Assembly: GCA_041752455.1 (NCBI GenBank)
Contig: JBGSWL010000081.1
Coordinates: 1 to 5,175 of the forward strand
Origin: JBGSWL01 sp041752455
GTDB lineage: Bacteria; Pseudomonadota; Alphaproteobacteria; Rhizobiales; Rhizobiaceae
DNA length: 5,175 bases
Direction of reading: 5' to 3'
The notes under the pieces were generated by a model. The model made no database searches. It had not been told where the DNA came from and saw only the letters and a program-made list of their open reading frames with translations. Position numbers and translations under genes: made by a program. Each line of letters opens with the position of its first letter. Position 1 is the first letter of the stretch. Of the stretch, positions 1 to 4,955 are shown one piece after another.

Positions 1-326
1 CCGGCCAGCGCCACCAGCATGGCGCGCCAGAAGATCGCGGCCAGTGCGCGCTGGTCGCCGCGGCCGACAGCCTGCGCAACAAGGCCGGTTGTTGCCATGC
101 GCAGGAAATTGAACATGATGAAAACGATGTCGAAGATGATCGCGCCGACAGCAAGTCCGCCGATCAGCGCGGCATTGCCGAACTGGCCGACCACCGCCGT
201 ATCGACAATGCCGAGCAGCGGCGTTGTCAGATAGGCAAGCGTCATCGGCACGGCGATGGCAAAGACCATGCGGCTGGTGACGTCAAAAGGTCGGCTTTCG
301 CGCTCGCTCGCCACATGCGTTTCCAT
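1..326 (-). CDS. MATE-family efflux transporter (DinF-like), N-terminal part, cut by the window edge
   Basis: Translation from the ATG at 326-324 gives 108 residues running off the left edge; complete MATE proteins have roughly 440-460 residues and 12 membrane helices. After a polar N-terminus of about 18 residues, residues 20-47 carry the conserved first-helix pattern AVPMTLAYLTTPLLGIVDTA followed by VVGQFG, then a second hydrophobic segment (about 54-75) and FNFLRMATTGLVAQA (about 72-86), typical of the DinF branch. Family members sit in the inner membrane and export cationic drugs or other solutes using H+ or Na+ gradients; the substrate cannot be told from this fragment. The start is supported by an AGGGGA ribosome-binding site at 333-338, 6 bases upstream. 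It is divergent from the deacetylase-like gene, with 77 bases between the two starts. Confidence 0.9.
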   Translation of the reverse strand, partial: METHVASERESRPFDVTSRMVFAIAVPMTLAYLTTPLLGIVDTAVVGQFGNAALIGGLAVGAIIFDIVFIMFNFLRMATTGLVAQAVGRGDQRALAAIFWRAMLVALA

Positions 327-403
327 GGCGCGTCCCCTGCCCGATCGTCGCAAGTCCCGCAAGACGGCTTGCCGCCGCCCCGCGCCGCGCCCAGATATCA
401 GCG
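327..403. promoter_or_regulatory. Divergent intergenic region between the MATE and deacetylase-like genes
   Basis: These 77 bases separate two divergent starts and must hold the promoter of each unless transcription begins farther away. The minus side has a clear AGGGGA ribosome-binding site (333-338). The plus side has no Shine-Dalgarno match before ATG 404. A weak sigma-70-like pair can be drawn on the plus strand: TTGCCG at 369-374 and AGATAT or GATATC at 393-399. No operator palindrome beyond the 6-base GATATC was found. The promoter assignment is inference. Confidence 0.35.
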
Positions 404-1312
404 ATGAGCCTGCCGATCCTTCACAATCCGGCCTATGACGCGGAGTTCCCCGCCGGGCACCGGTTCCCGATGGGCAAATACCGGCGGCTGGCCGAGGTCC
501 TTGTCGAGGACGGCCTTGTCGCACCGGGCACCTTCATCGTGCCGGAACCGGCCCCGGCCGCCCTCGTGAAACTGGCGCACGATCCCGCCTATGTGGACCA
601 GGTCTATGCGTTTGCGGTGCCGGAGGTGGTGGAAAAAGCCATCGGCTTTCAAGTCACGCAAAAGACCGCCGTGCGTGCGCAATGCGCCACGATGGGCACG
701 ATCATGGCGTCTGAACTGGCGCTGGCGCGCGGCATCGCCTGCAATACCGCCGGCGGCAGCCACCATGCGGGGCCGCTGCACGGCGCCGGGTTCTGCACGT
801 TCAACGATGTGGCGGTGGCGGCCCACGTCCTCCTGGCGCGCGGGCAGATCCGGCAAGCGCTGGTCGTCGATCTCGACGTGCACCACGGTGACGGAACGGC
901 TGCGATCTTTTCGGGCGACACGCGCGTTTTCACGGCCTCCGTCCATGCGGAGCGGAACTATCCGCCGGTCAAGCCGCCGTCGGATTTCGACCTCGGTCTT
1001 GCCGACGGCCTCGAGGATTTTGCCTATCTGAAGACGCTTGCGCTGGTTCTCGAGACGTTGCGGCAGCGGTGTCCGTCACCGGGCATTGTCTTCTACAATG
1101 CCGGTGTCGACGTGCATGCCGATGACCGGCTCGGCCGCCTGTCGCTCACAGATCGCGGCATCGAGCAGCGCGACCGGATGGTGATAGCCCATTTCCGCAC
1201 GCGCGGCATTCCGGTCTGCGGGGTGATCGGCGGCGGCTATTCGACAGACCTTGACGCGCTGGCGCGCCGCCACGCGATCCTGTTCCGCGTCGCAGCCGAG
1301 TTTGCCGTCTAG
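404..1312 (+). CDS. Histone deacetylase superfamily protein (HDAC11/AcuC-like zinc-dependent deacetylase)
   Basis: A complete 302-residue protein of normal length for bacterial class-IV-like members of the arginase/deacetylase fold. The family removes acyl groups from acetyl-lysine or acetylated polyamines and small amides, using one Zn2+; the substrate here is unknown and it probably acts in the cytoplasm (no signal peptide or membrane helix). Landmarks: GHRFPMGKY (18-26) at the N-terminus; GGSHHAG (117-123) with the His120-His121 charge-relay pair; GFCTFND (129-135); DLDVHHGDGT (156-165) giving likely zinc ligands Asp158 and His160; NAGVDVHADDRLG (232-244) with Asp241 as likely third ligand; and GGGY (276-279) with catalytic-type Tyr279. 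All key residues are present, so it should be active. The start matches the family N-terminus, although no Shine-Dalgarno sequence precedes it. It stands alone on its strand: divergent from the MATE gene and convergent with the small membrane-protein gene. Confidence 0.93.
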   Translation: MSLPILHNPAYDAEFPAGHRFPMGKYRRLAEVLVEDGLVAPGTFIVPEPAPAALVKLAHDPAYVDQVYAFAVPEVVEKAIGFQVTQKTAVRAQCATMGTIMASELALARGIACNTAGGSHHAGPLHGAGFCTFNDVAVAAHVLLARGQIRQALVVDLDVHHGDGTAAIFSGDTRVFTASVHAERNYPPVKPPSDFDLGLADGLEDFAYLKTLALVLETLRQRCPSPGIVFYNAGVDVHADDRLGRLSLTDRGIEQRDRMVIAHFRTRGIPVCGVIGGGYSTDLDALARRHAILFRVAAEFAV

Positions 1313-1315
1313 CGC

Positions 1316-1585
1316 CTAGGTTCTGCGAAAACTCAAAAGCCGGATGATGATGAAGGCCGGGATGACGACGCTGGCGCCAAGGATCAGCCAGTCACCGAAA
1401 CGGCCAAGGGCGGCAAAGCCCTGTTCCCACAGGCGCACGAAAAAGTCCTGCACGGCGTAGAACACGTCGAACGGGCCAAGGCCGAAGATGCTCATCACCA
1501 TACCGACCAGAATGGAAATCACCGCGAGCTTGATCAGCGTGCGGCCAAGCGTGTCGCCGAGCAGCGGACTGTGGTTGGTGGTCAT
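1316..1585 (-). CDS. Small two-helix inner-membrane protein, DUF6460-like
   Basis: An 89-residue protein from the ATG at 1585-1583, with GGGA at 1594-1597 placed 8 bases upstream. The reading frame is open much farther upstream into the ligase gene, but that part is a shadow; the family pattern begins with LLGDTLGRTLIKLAVIS. Two membrane segments are visible, about residues 16-36 and 66-84, separated by an aromatic amphipathic stretch (FDVFYAVQDFFVRLWEQGF, about 39-57) and followed by a basic tail ending RLLSFRRT. I recognise this as the rhizobial small-protein family now called DUF6460 from memory of its sequence pattern; its function is unknown. It lies 70 bases downstream of the ligase on the same strand and may be cotranscribed. 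Its stop is only 3 bases from that of the convergent deacetylase-like gene. A role in DNA repair would be speculation. Confidence 0.82.
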   Translation of the reverse strand: MTTNHSPLLGDTLGRTLIKLAVISILVGMVMSIFGLGPFDVFYAVQDFFVRLWEQGFAALGRFGDWLILGASVVIPAFIIIRLLSFRRT

Positions 1586-1655
1586 GGCATGCGTCCCGTT
1601 GATACCTTTCGTTTGAGCTAGGCGGCAATTGCGGCGGGCGCAAGGGCGCGCGCGG
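1586..1655 (-). other. Spacer between ligase stop and small membrane-protein start
   Basis: These 70 bases hold the 8-base palindrome GCAATTGC (1625-1632) and the GGGA ribosome-binding site of the downstream gene (1594-1597). I see no stem followed by a T-run that would make an intrinsic terminator and no convincing promoter, so read-through from the ligase into the small membrane-protein gene is plausible. Confidence 0.4.
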
Positions 1656-3362
1656 TCATTCGGCCAGCAACCGCGACAGCGTCTCGATGGTATCGGCCTC
1701 GCGCGGCGGCTTGTCCCAGCGCAGGCGGGCAATGCGCGGAAAGCGCATGGCAACGCCGGACTTGTGGCGTGGCGAGCGGTTGAGGCCCTCGAACGCCACT
1801 TCCAGTACAAGGCCGTGGTCGGGCTCGGCACGTACCGAGCGCACAGGCCCGAAGCGTTCGATGGTGTTGTCGCGCACGAACTTGTCGATGCGGCGCAGTT
1901 CCTCGTCGGTGAAGCCGGAATAGGCCTTGCCGACAGGCACGAGCTGCATGCCCTCGCCTTCGGTCTTCCAGACACCGAAAGTGTAATCGGAATAGAAGGA
2001 CGAGCGCTTGCCGTGGCCGCGCTGGGCATACATCAGCACGGCATCGACCGTGAACGGATCGCGCTTCCACTTGAACCACGGCCCCTTGGGGCGGCCCGGA
2101 ACATAGGCGGTGTCCTTGCGCTTCAGCATCAGCCCTTCGATGACGCTGTCGGGCGGATCATTGCGCAGCGCCTCGATCTCGTCCCAGGACGAAAAGGCAA
2201 CGAGCGGCGACAGGTCGAAGCGGTGTGCCGGCAGTTGCGTGACGAACATTTCCAGCCGGTTGCGGCGCTCGGCGAAGGGCAAGGAGCGGAGGTCCTCCGC
2301 GCCGTCCTGCAAGAGATCATAGGCGCGCACAAAGGCCGGGAACTTCTTGCGCTGGGCCTGCGACACCGCCTTGCGGTTCAGGCGCTGCTGCAAATCGGAA
2401 AAGCTGCCAGCGCGGATCATCCCGTCCCGGTAATGGCCGACCAGCAATTCGCCATCGAGCGCACCGTCAAAATCCATGGCTTCAAGCACGTCCGGAAACG
2501 CTGCAGAGATGTCGTCGCCGGTGCGCGAATAGAGCCGGGCGACACCGCGCTCGGCGGTGACTTGTACGCGGATGCCGTCCCATTTCCACTCGGCCGCGTA
2601 GTCGGCGGGATCATGACCGGCCAGTTCATCCCGGTCGGTCGGCGTTGCCAGCATGACGGGGCGAAACGGCGCGGCGGCGGCGTTGATCGGCTTTGCAGCC
2701 GTGCCATCCAGCCACGCAAAGAGTTGGACATACGGCACGGAAAGGCCGTGCCAGAGCTCCTCAATCTCGGTGACATCCTTTGCGCCGTAGTCGGCCAGCG
2801 CCTGCTTGACGAGGCGCGACGAGGCGCCGATCCGCAGCCCGCCGGTGACCAGCTTCAGCAGCGCATAGCGGCCCTGGCTGTCGAGCGCATCGAGCAGGTC
2901 TTCGACGATTTTCGGCGCATTCGCGCGTGTGGCGGTTTGGAGGGTTTCGACGATGGTGGAGAGGGAGAGCACCCCCACTCTCCCCCCTTGAGGGGGAGAT
3001 GTCCGCGCAGCGGACAGAGGGGGGTTAGGTGGCGCCAGAGCACCCCGCTCTGTCACCTTCGGTGACATCTCCCCCTCAAGGGGGGAGAGTGGAACTGGCC
3101 AGATCAGGCTCGCCGTCTCGGCCAAATCCCCGACGAAATCATAGGAATAGGCAAACAGCACCGGATCGACCCGGGTTTCCACCAGGGCGCGGATCATCCC
3201 CGGCTTGACCGATGCAATGTCGAGATCGCGGGTGATCGCCGCGATGGCGTATCCCCGGTCCGGGTCCGGCGTTGCCGCGAAGTAATCCATCAACAGCTTC
3301 AGCTTGCCGTTGCGTGACGGGGTGAGGACCAGGCGGTCGAGGAGTTCGGCGAAGGGTTTCAA
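1656..3362 (-). CDS. ATP-dependent DNA ligase, PP_1105 / cisplatin damage response family, with an in-frame palindromic insertion
   Basis: A 568-residue ligase that seals DNA nicks using ATP through a lysyl-AMP intermediate. The helical N-terminal DNA-binding domain spans about 1-230 (start MKPFAELLDRLVLTPSRNGK). The nucleotidyltransferase domain has motif I K260-W-D-G263 (nucleophile Lys260), motif III DGELL (303-307), motif IIIa FVRAYDLL (344-351), motif IV EGLMLKR (409-415) and motif V KWKRD (431-435). An OB-fold domain follows from about 436. All catalytic motifs are intact. Residues about 91-130 (SPLEGEMSPK..., PPLSAARTSPPQGG) are the translation of a palindromic repeat and are not expected in relatives; without them the protein has about 528 residues. 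The start is TTG at 3362-3360: an in-frame stop at 3377-3375 rules out anything upstream, AAGGA (3371-3375) lies 8 bases before, and the next in-frame ATG (Met25) would remove conserved N-terminal sequence. TTGA overlaps the stop of the upstream gene. It works with the ligase-associated exonuclease of the same block. Confidence 0.95.
   Translation of the reverse strand: MKPFAELLDRLVLTPSRNGKLKLLMDYFAATPDPDRGYAIAAITRDLDIASVKPGMIRALVETRVDPVLFAYSYDFVGDLAETASLIWPVPLSPLEGEMSPKVTERGALAPPNPPLSAARTSPPQGGRVGVLSLSTIVETLQTATRANAPKIVEDLLDALDSQGRYALLKLVTGGLRIGASSRLVKQALADYGAKDVTEIEELWHGLSVPYVQLFAWLDGTAAKPINAAAAPFRPVMLATPTDRDELAGHDPADYAAEWKWDGIRVQVTAERGVARLYSRTGDDISAAFPDVLEAMDFDGALDGELLVGHYRDGMIRAGSFSDLQQRLNRKAVSQAQRKKFPAFVRAYDLLQDGAEDLRSLPFAERRNRLEMFVTQLPAHRFDLSPLVAFSSWDEIEALRNDPPDSVIEGLMLKRKDTAYVPGRPKGPWFKWKRDPFTVDAVLMYAQRGHGKRSSFYSDYTFGVWKTEGEGMQLVPVGKAYSGFTDEELRRIDKFVRDNTIERFGPVRSVRAEPDHGLVLEVAFEGLNRSPRHKSGVAMRFPRIARLRWDKPPREADTIETLSRLLAE
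2975..3092. repeat. 118-base palindromic repeat of rhizobial type, inserted in frame in the ligase gene
   Basis: The outer arms 2975-3003 and 3064-3092 are a perfect 29-base inverted repeat (beginning CCACTCTCCCCCCTTGAGGG). The element is symmetric about the palindrome GGCGCC at 3031-3036: by hand count 49 of 59 opposed positions are complementary, with no offset anywhere. Each half also contains its own small hairpin: GTCCGC-GCA-GCGGAC at 3001-3015, and GTCACC-GAA-GGTGAC (minus strand, 3053-3067). Inner arms GACAGAG (3013-3019) and CTCTGTC (3048-3054) pair as well. I recognise the CTCCCCC...CAAGGGGGGAGA and ...ACAGAGGGGG pattern from dispersed repeats in Mesorhizobium, Rhizobium and Brucella relatives (RIME/Bru-RS-like), from memory. 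There is no transposase, and I see no target-site duplication at its edges. It keeps the ligase frame open, encoding about residues 91-130. Confidence 0.9.
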
Positions 3363-3823
3363 ATGAAACTTCCTTCAAGCTCCGAAATCTTCTGCTCCCA
3401 CCATTGAATGGCATCCCTATATATATCGCGAGCATCATCGCCTTCACCAAAGCCCGAGCTTATTGGTCGATAGAGAAACTCTGGTATTTCGGCAAAGGTA
3501 TCGCCTTTCGATTTGATCAAGAGAGGACCGAAGGTGCCTTCCTCTGCCAGAACTTCGTACTCCTTGAGTGCAAGATTTCGAGATCGCTCGATGAATTTGG
3601 CGAAAATCGGTTCCCCTTTCCAGCGTGTCCATAGCTGATTCAGAACCGTTTTTTCGGGTTCATTCCTGCAGTCTCTCTCTTGAAGGGCTTTTCCTACCGC
3701 GCGAAGTATTGCCAATCCTCCGATCCATAGTACTCGAAAACGATCTCCGTCCTCTTCCTCCTCCATCATCTCTAGGCAAATTCTGCAATCGTTGATCGCA
3801 GCTCGTGCAGTTTCTGCAATCAT
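3359..3823 (-). CDS. Unrecognised low-GC gene lying between the exonuclease and ligase genes
   Basis: A protein of 154 residues from ATG 3823-3821, or 155 from GTG 3826-3824. GAGG at 3831-3834 is 7 bases before the ATG and only 4 before the GTG, so I prefer ATG. I recognise no named domain. It looks soluble and mostly helical, with no signal peptide or membrane helix: an N-terminal helix (IAETARAAINDCRICLEMM), an acidic run EEEEDGD (about 21-27), a hydrophobic core IGGLAILRAVGKALQ (about 34-48), then FAKFIERSRNLALKEYEVL (about 74-92) and a tryptophan-containing C-terminal helix. I faintly recall similar unnamed alphaproteobacterial proteins pairing a LALxRAVG core with an RNxxLKEYE segment. 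GC is about 48% by hand count against 63-65% in neighbours, and codons ATA, AGA, AGG, GTA and GGA recur, which points to transfer. It overlaps the exonuclease stop (TGATG) and ends on TTGA shared with the ligase start. Function is unknown; a repair accessory or a passenger gene are both possible. Confidence 0.8.
   Translation of the reverse strand: MIAETARAAINDCRICLEMMEEEEDGDRFRVLWIGGLAILRAVGKALQERDCRNEPEKTVLNQLWTRWKGEPIFAKFIERSRNLALKEYEVLAEEGTFGPLLIKSKGDTFAEIPEFLYRPISSGFGEGDDARDIYRDAIQWWEQKISELEGSFI
3371..3375 (-). promoter_or_regulatory. Ribosome-binding site that decides the TTG start of the ligase
   Basis: On the minus strand AAGGA lies 8 bases before TTG 3362-3360, inside the last codons of the upstream unknown gene. 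With the in-frame stop at 3377-3375 just before it, this fixes the ligase start on TTG and suggests reinitiation by ribosomes finishing the upstream gene. Confidence 0.7.
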
Positions 3824-4875
3824 CACTCCGCCTCATCCTCATAACCCACCAGATGCAGCGGCCGGGCGCGAATCTGGTTGAGTTCGCACCAGCGCACGAG
3901 GGCTTCCTCGCGGCCATGGGTGACCCAGATTTCCGAGGCACCCGTTTCGCGGATGGTTTGCGTGAGTTCATCCCAGTCGCAATGGTCCGACAGGATCAGC
4001 GGCAATTCGACGCCGCGCTGCTTGGCGCGCTGGCGCACGCGCATCCAGCCCGAGGCAAAGCAGGATACGGGATCGGGAAAGCGCCGTGCCCATTTGTCGG
4101 CAAAGGCGGACGGCGGGCCGATGACGATCGCGCCGGCAAACTGGTCTTTCGCCGCTCTGTCGATGGTCGCGGGGGCGAGATCACCCAGATCGATGCCCTG
4201 GCTCACATAATAGTCGCAAAGCTTTTCCATCGCGCCATGCAGCCAGATCGTCTTGTCGTAGCCTGCCTCGCGGATCAGCGCGATGACGCGCTGTGCCTTG
4301 CCGAGCGCATAGGCGCCGACCAGATGCGCGCGTTCGGGGAACTGCCGGACACTTTCCAGCAGGCGGGCGATTTCCTCGCGGTCGTCCGGATGGCGAAACA
4401 CCGGCAGGCCGAAAGTGGCCTCGGTGATGAACACATCGCAGGGAACAAGCTCGAACCCGGCGCAGGTCGGGTCGTGGCGGCGCTTGTAATCGCCGGATGC
4501 GACGATCCGGGTGCCATCTTTTTCCACCCTGATCTGTGCCGAGCCGAGCACATGGCCGGCCGGATGAAACGAGACCGTGACGCCATTGATCGCCACCACG
4601 TCGCCGGGTGATGCCTCCTGCATCGTGTTTGCAAACTGCGCGCCGTAGCGGATCGCCATGATGTCGAGGGTCTGGCGCGTCGCCATCACCGCGCCATGGC
4701 CGGCGCGGGCGTGGTCCGCATGGCCATGGGTGACGAGCGCGCGCTCCACCGGCCGCACCGGATCAATGAAGAAATCGCCGGGCGGACAATAAAGCCCCTG
4801 CGGGGTCGGGTGAAGCAGATGGTCAGCGCGCGTGGGTTCACCATAGTGTCCCCGGCGCGGTGCGAACAGCCACAT
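3823..4875 (-). CDS. Ligase-associated DNA exonuclease, metallo-beta-lactamase fold (TIGR04122-like)
   Basis: A complete 350-residue protein of the metallo-beta-lactamase/beta-CASP-like nuclease class (CPSF73/SNM1 relatives). The conserved part opens with LLHPTPQGLYCPPGDFFIDP (20-39). Metal-binding motifs are H50-G-H52-A-D54-H55, the AGHVLGSA segment (106-113, His108) and SGD with Asp129. Later landmarks are GAYALGKAQR (187-196), ASGWM (274-278), SDH (296-298) and VTHG (318-321), which matches the ligase-associated exonuclease family. Known members are encoded beside an ATP-dependent ligase, an Lhr-type helicase and a metallophosphoesterase and act in DNA repair in the cytoplasm. The ATG at 4875 gives an N-terminus about 15-18 residues longer than the family core, but no start codon in frame lies between it and that core; its ribosome-binding site is weak. 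It is probably the first gene of the minus-strand operon, and its TGA overlaps the start of the unknown low-GC gene. Confidence 0.93.
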   Translation of the reverse strand: MWLFAPRRGHYGEPTRADHLLHPTPQGLYCPPGDFFIDPVRPVERALVTHGHADHARAGHGAVMATRQTLDIMAIRYGAQFANTMQEASPGDVVAINGVTVSFHPAGHVLGSAQIRVEKDGTRIVASGDYKRRHDPTCAGFELVPCDVFITEATFGLPVFRHPDDREEIARLLESVRQFPERAHLVGAYALGKAQRVIALIREAGYDKTIWLHGAMEKLCDYYVSQGIDLGDLAPATIDRAAKDQFAGAIVIGPPSAFADKWARRFPDPVSCFASGWMRVRQRAKQRGVELPLILSDHCDWDELTQTIRETGASEIWVTHGREEALVRWCELNQIRARPLHLVGYEDEAE

Positions 4876-4955
4876 GATTTGCCGCTTGCCAGCAGCCCGG
4901 TTTGGGACCTAGGGAGCGCGGCCCCGCCCAGGGCGCCATCCGGAACCAATTCACC
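4876..4955. promoter_or_regulatory. Divergent intergenic region between exonuclease operon and TPR gene
   Basis: Eighty bases lie between two divergent starts, so the promoter of the repair operon is expected here or just inside the flanking genes. The region is very GC-rich. TTGCCA at 4886-4891 could be a plus-strand -35 box, but the sequence 17 bases on (CTAGGG) is a poor -10. I found no LexA-type box (rhizobial GTTC-N7-GTTC pattern) on either strand, so SOS control is not supported by this stretch. Neither flanking start has a strong Shine-Dalgarno sequence. Confidence 0.35.

Noticed and set aside
398..946. Minus-strand open frame of 182 codons opposite the deacetylase-like gene
   Set aside because: Arg/His-rich shadow of a gene with clear zinc-site motifs; no family resemblance of its own.
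1315..1320. CCTAGG here and again at 4908-4913, considered as a shared site flanking the operon
   Set aside because: A 6-base palindrome appearing twice in 5 kb is within chance, and the surrounding bases do not match.
1625..1632. GCAATTGC palindrome between ligase and small membrane-protein gene, considered as operator or terminator
   Set aside because: Only 8 bases with no extension of the symmetry and no T-run, so there is nothing to support a function.
1586..2029. N-terminal extension of the small membrane protein into the ligase gene
   Set aside because: The open frame continues upstream, but the extension is an Arg/Ala/Pro/Ser-rich shadow of ligase codons; the ATG at 1585 has a ribosome-binding site and fits the family start.
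1629..3065. Plus-strand open frame of 478 codons antisense to the ligase
   Set aside because: It lies wholly opposite a ligase with all catalytic motifs, has no recognisable domain, and is the kind of long antisense frame that GC-rich codon bias produces.
2975..3092. Long hairpin considered as an intrinsic terminator, a CRISPR fragment, or an intein-like insertion
   Set aside because: No T-run follows on either strand, there are no regularly spaced direct repeats, and the translated insert lacks any intein splicing motif and is far too short.
3404..3634. Plus-strand open frame of 76 codons inside the low-GC gene, considered as an antisense antitoxin-like gene
   Set aside because: The minus frame explains the whole interval with overlapping junctions at both ends; the plus frame has no ribosome-binding site or known motif that I could find.
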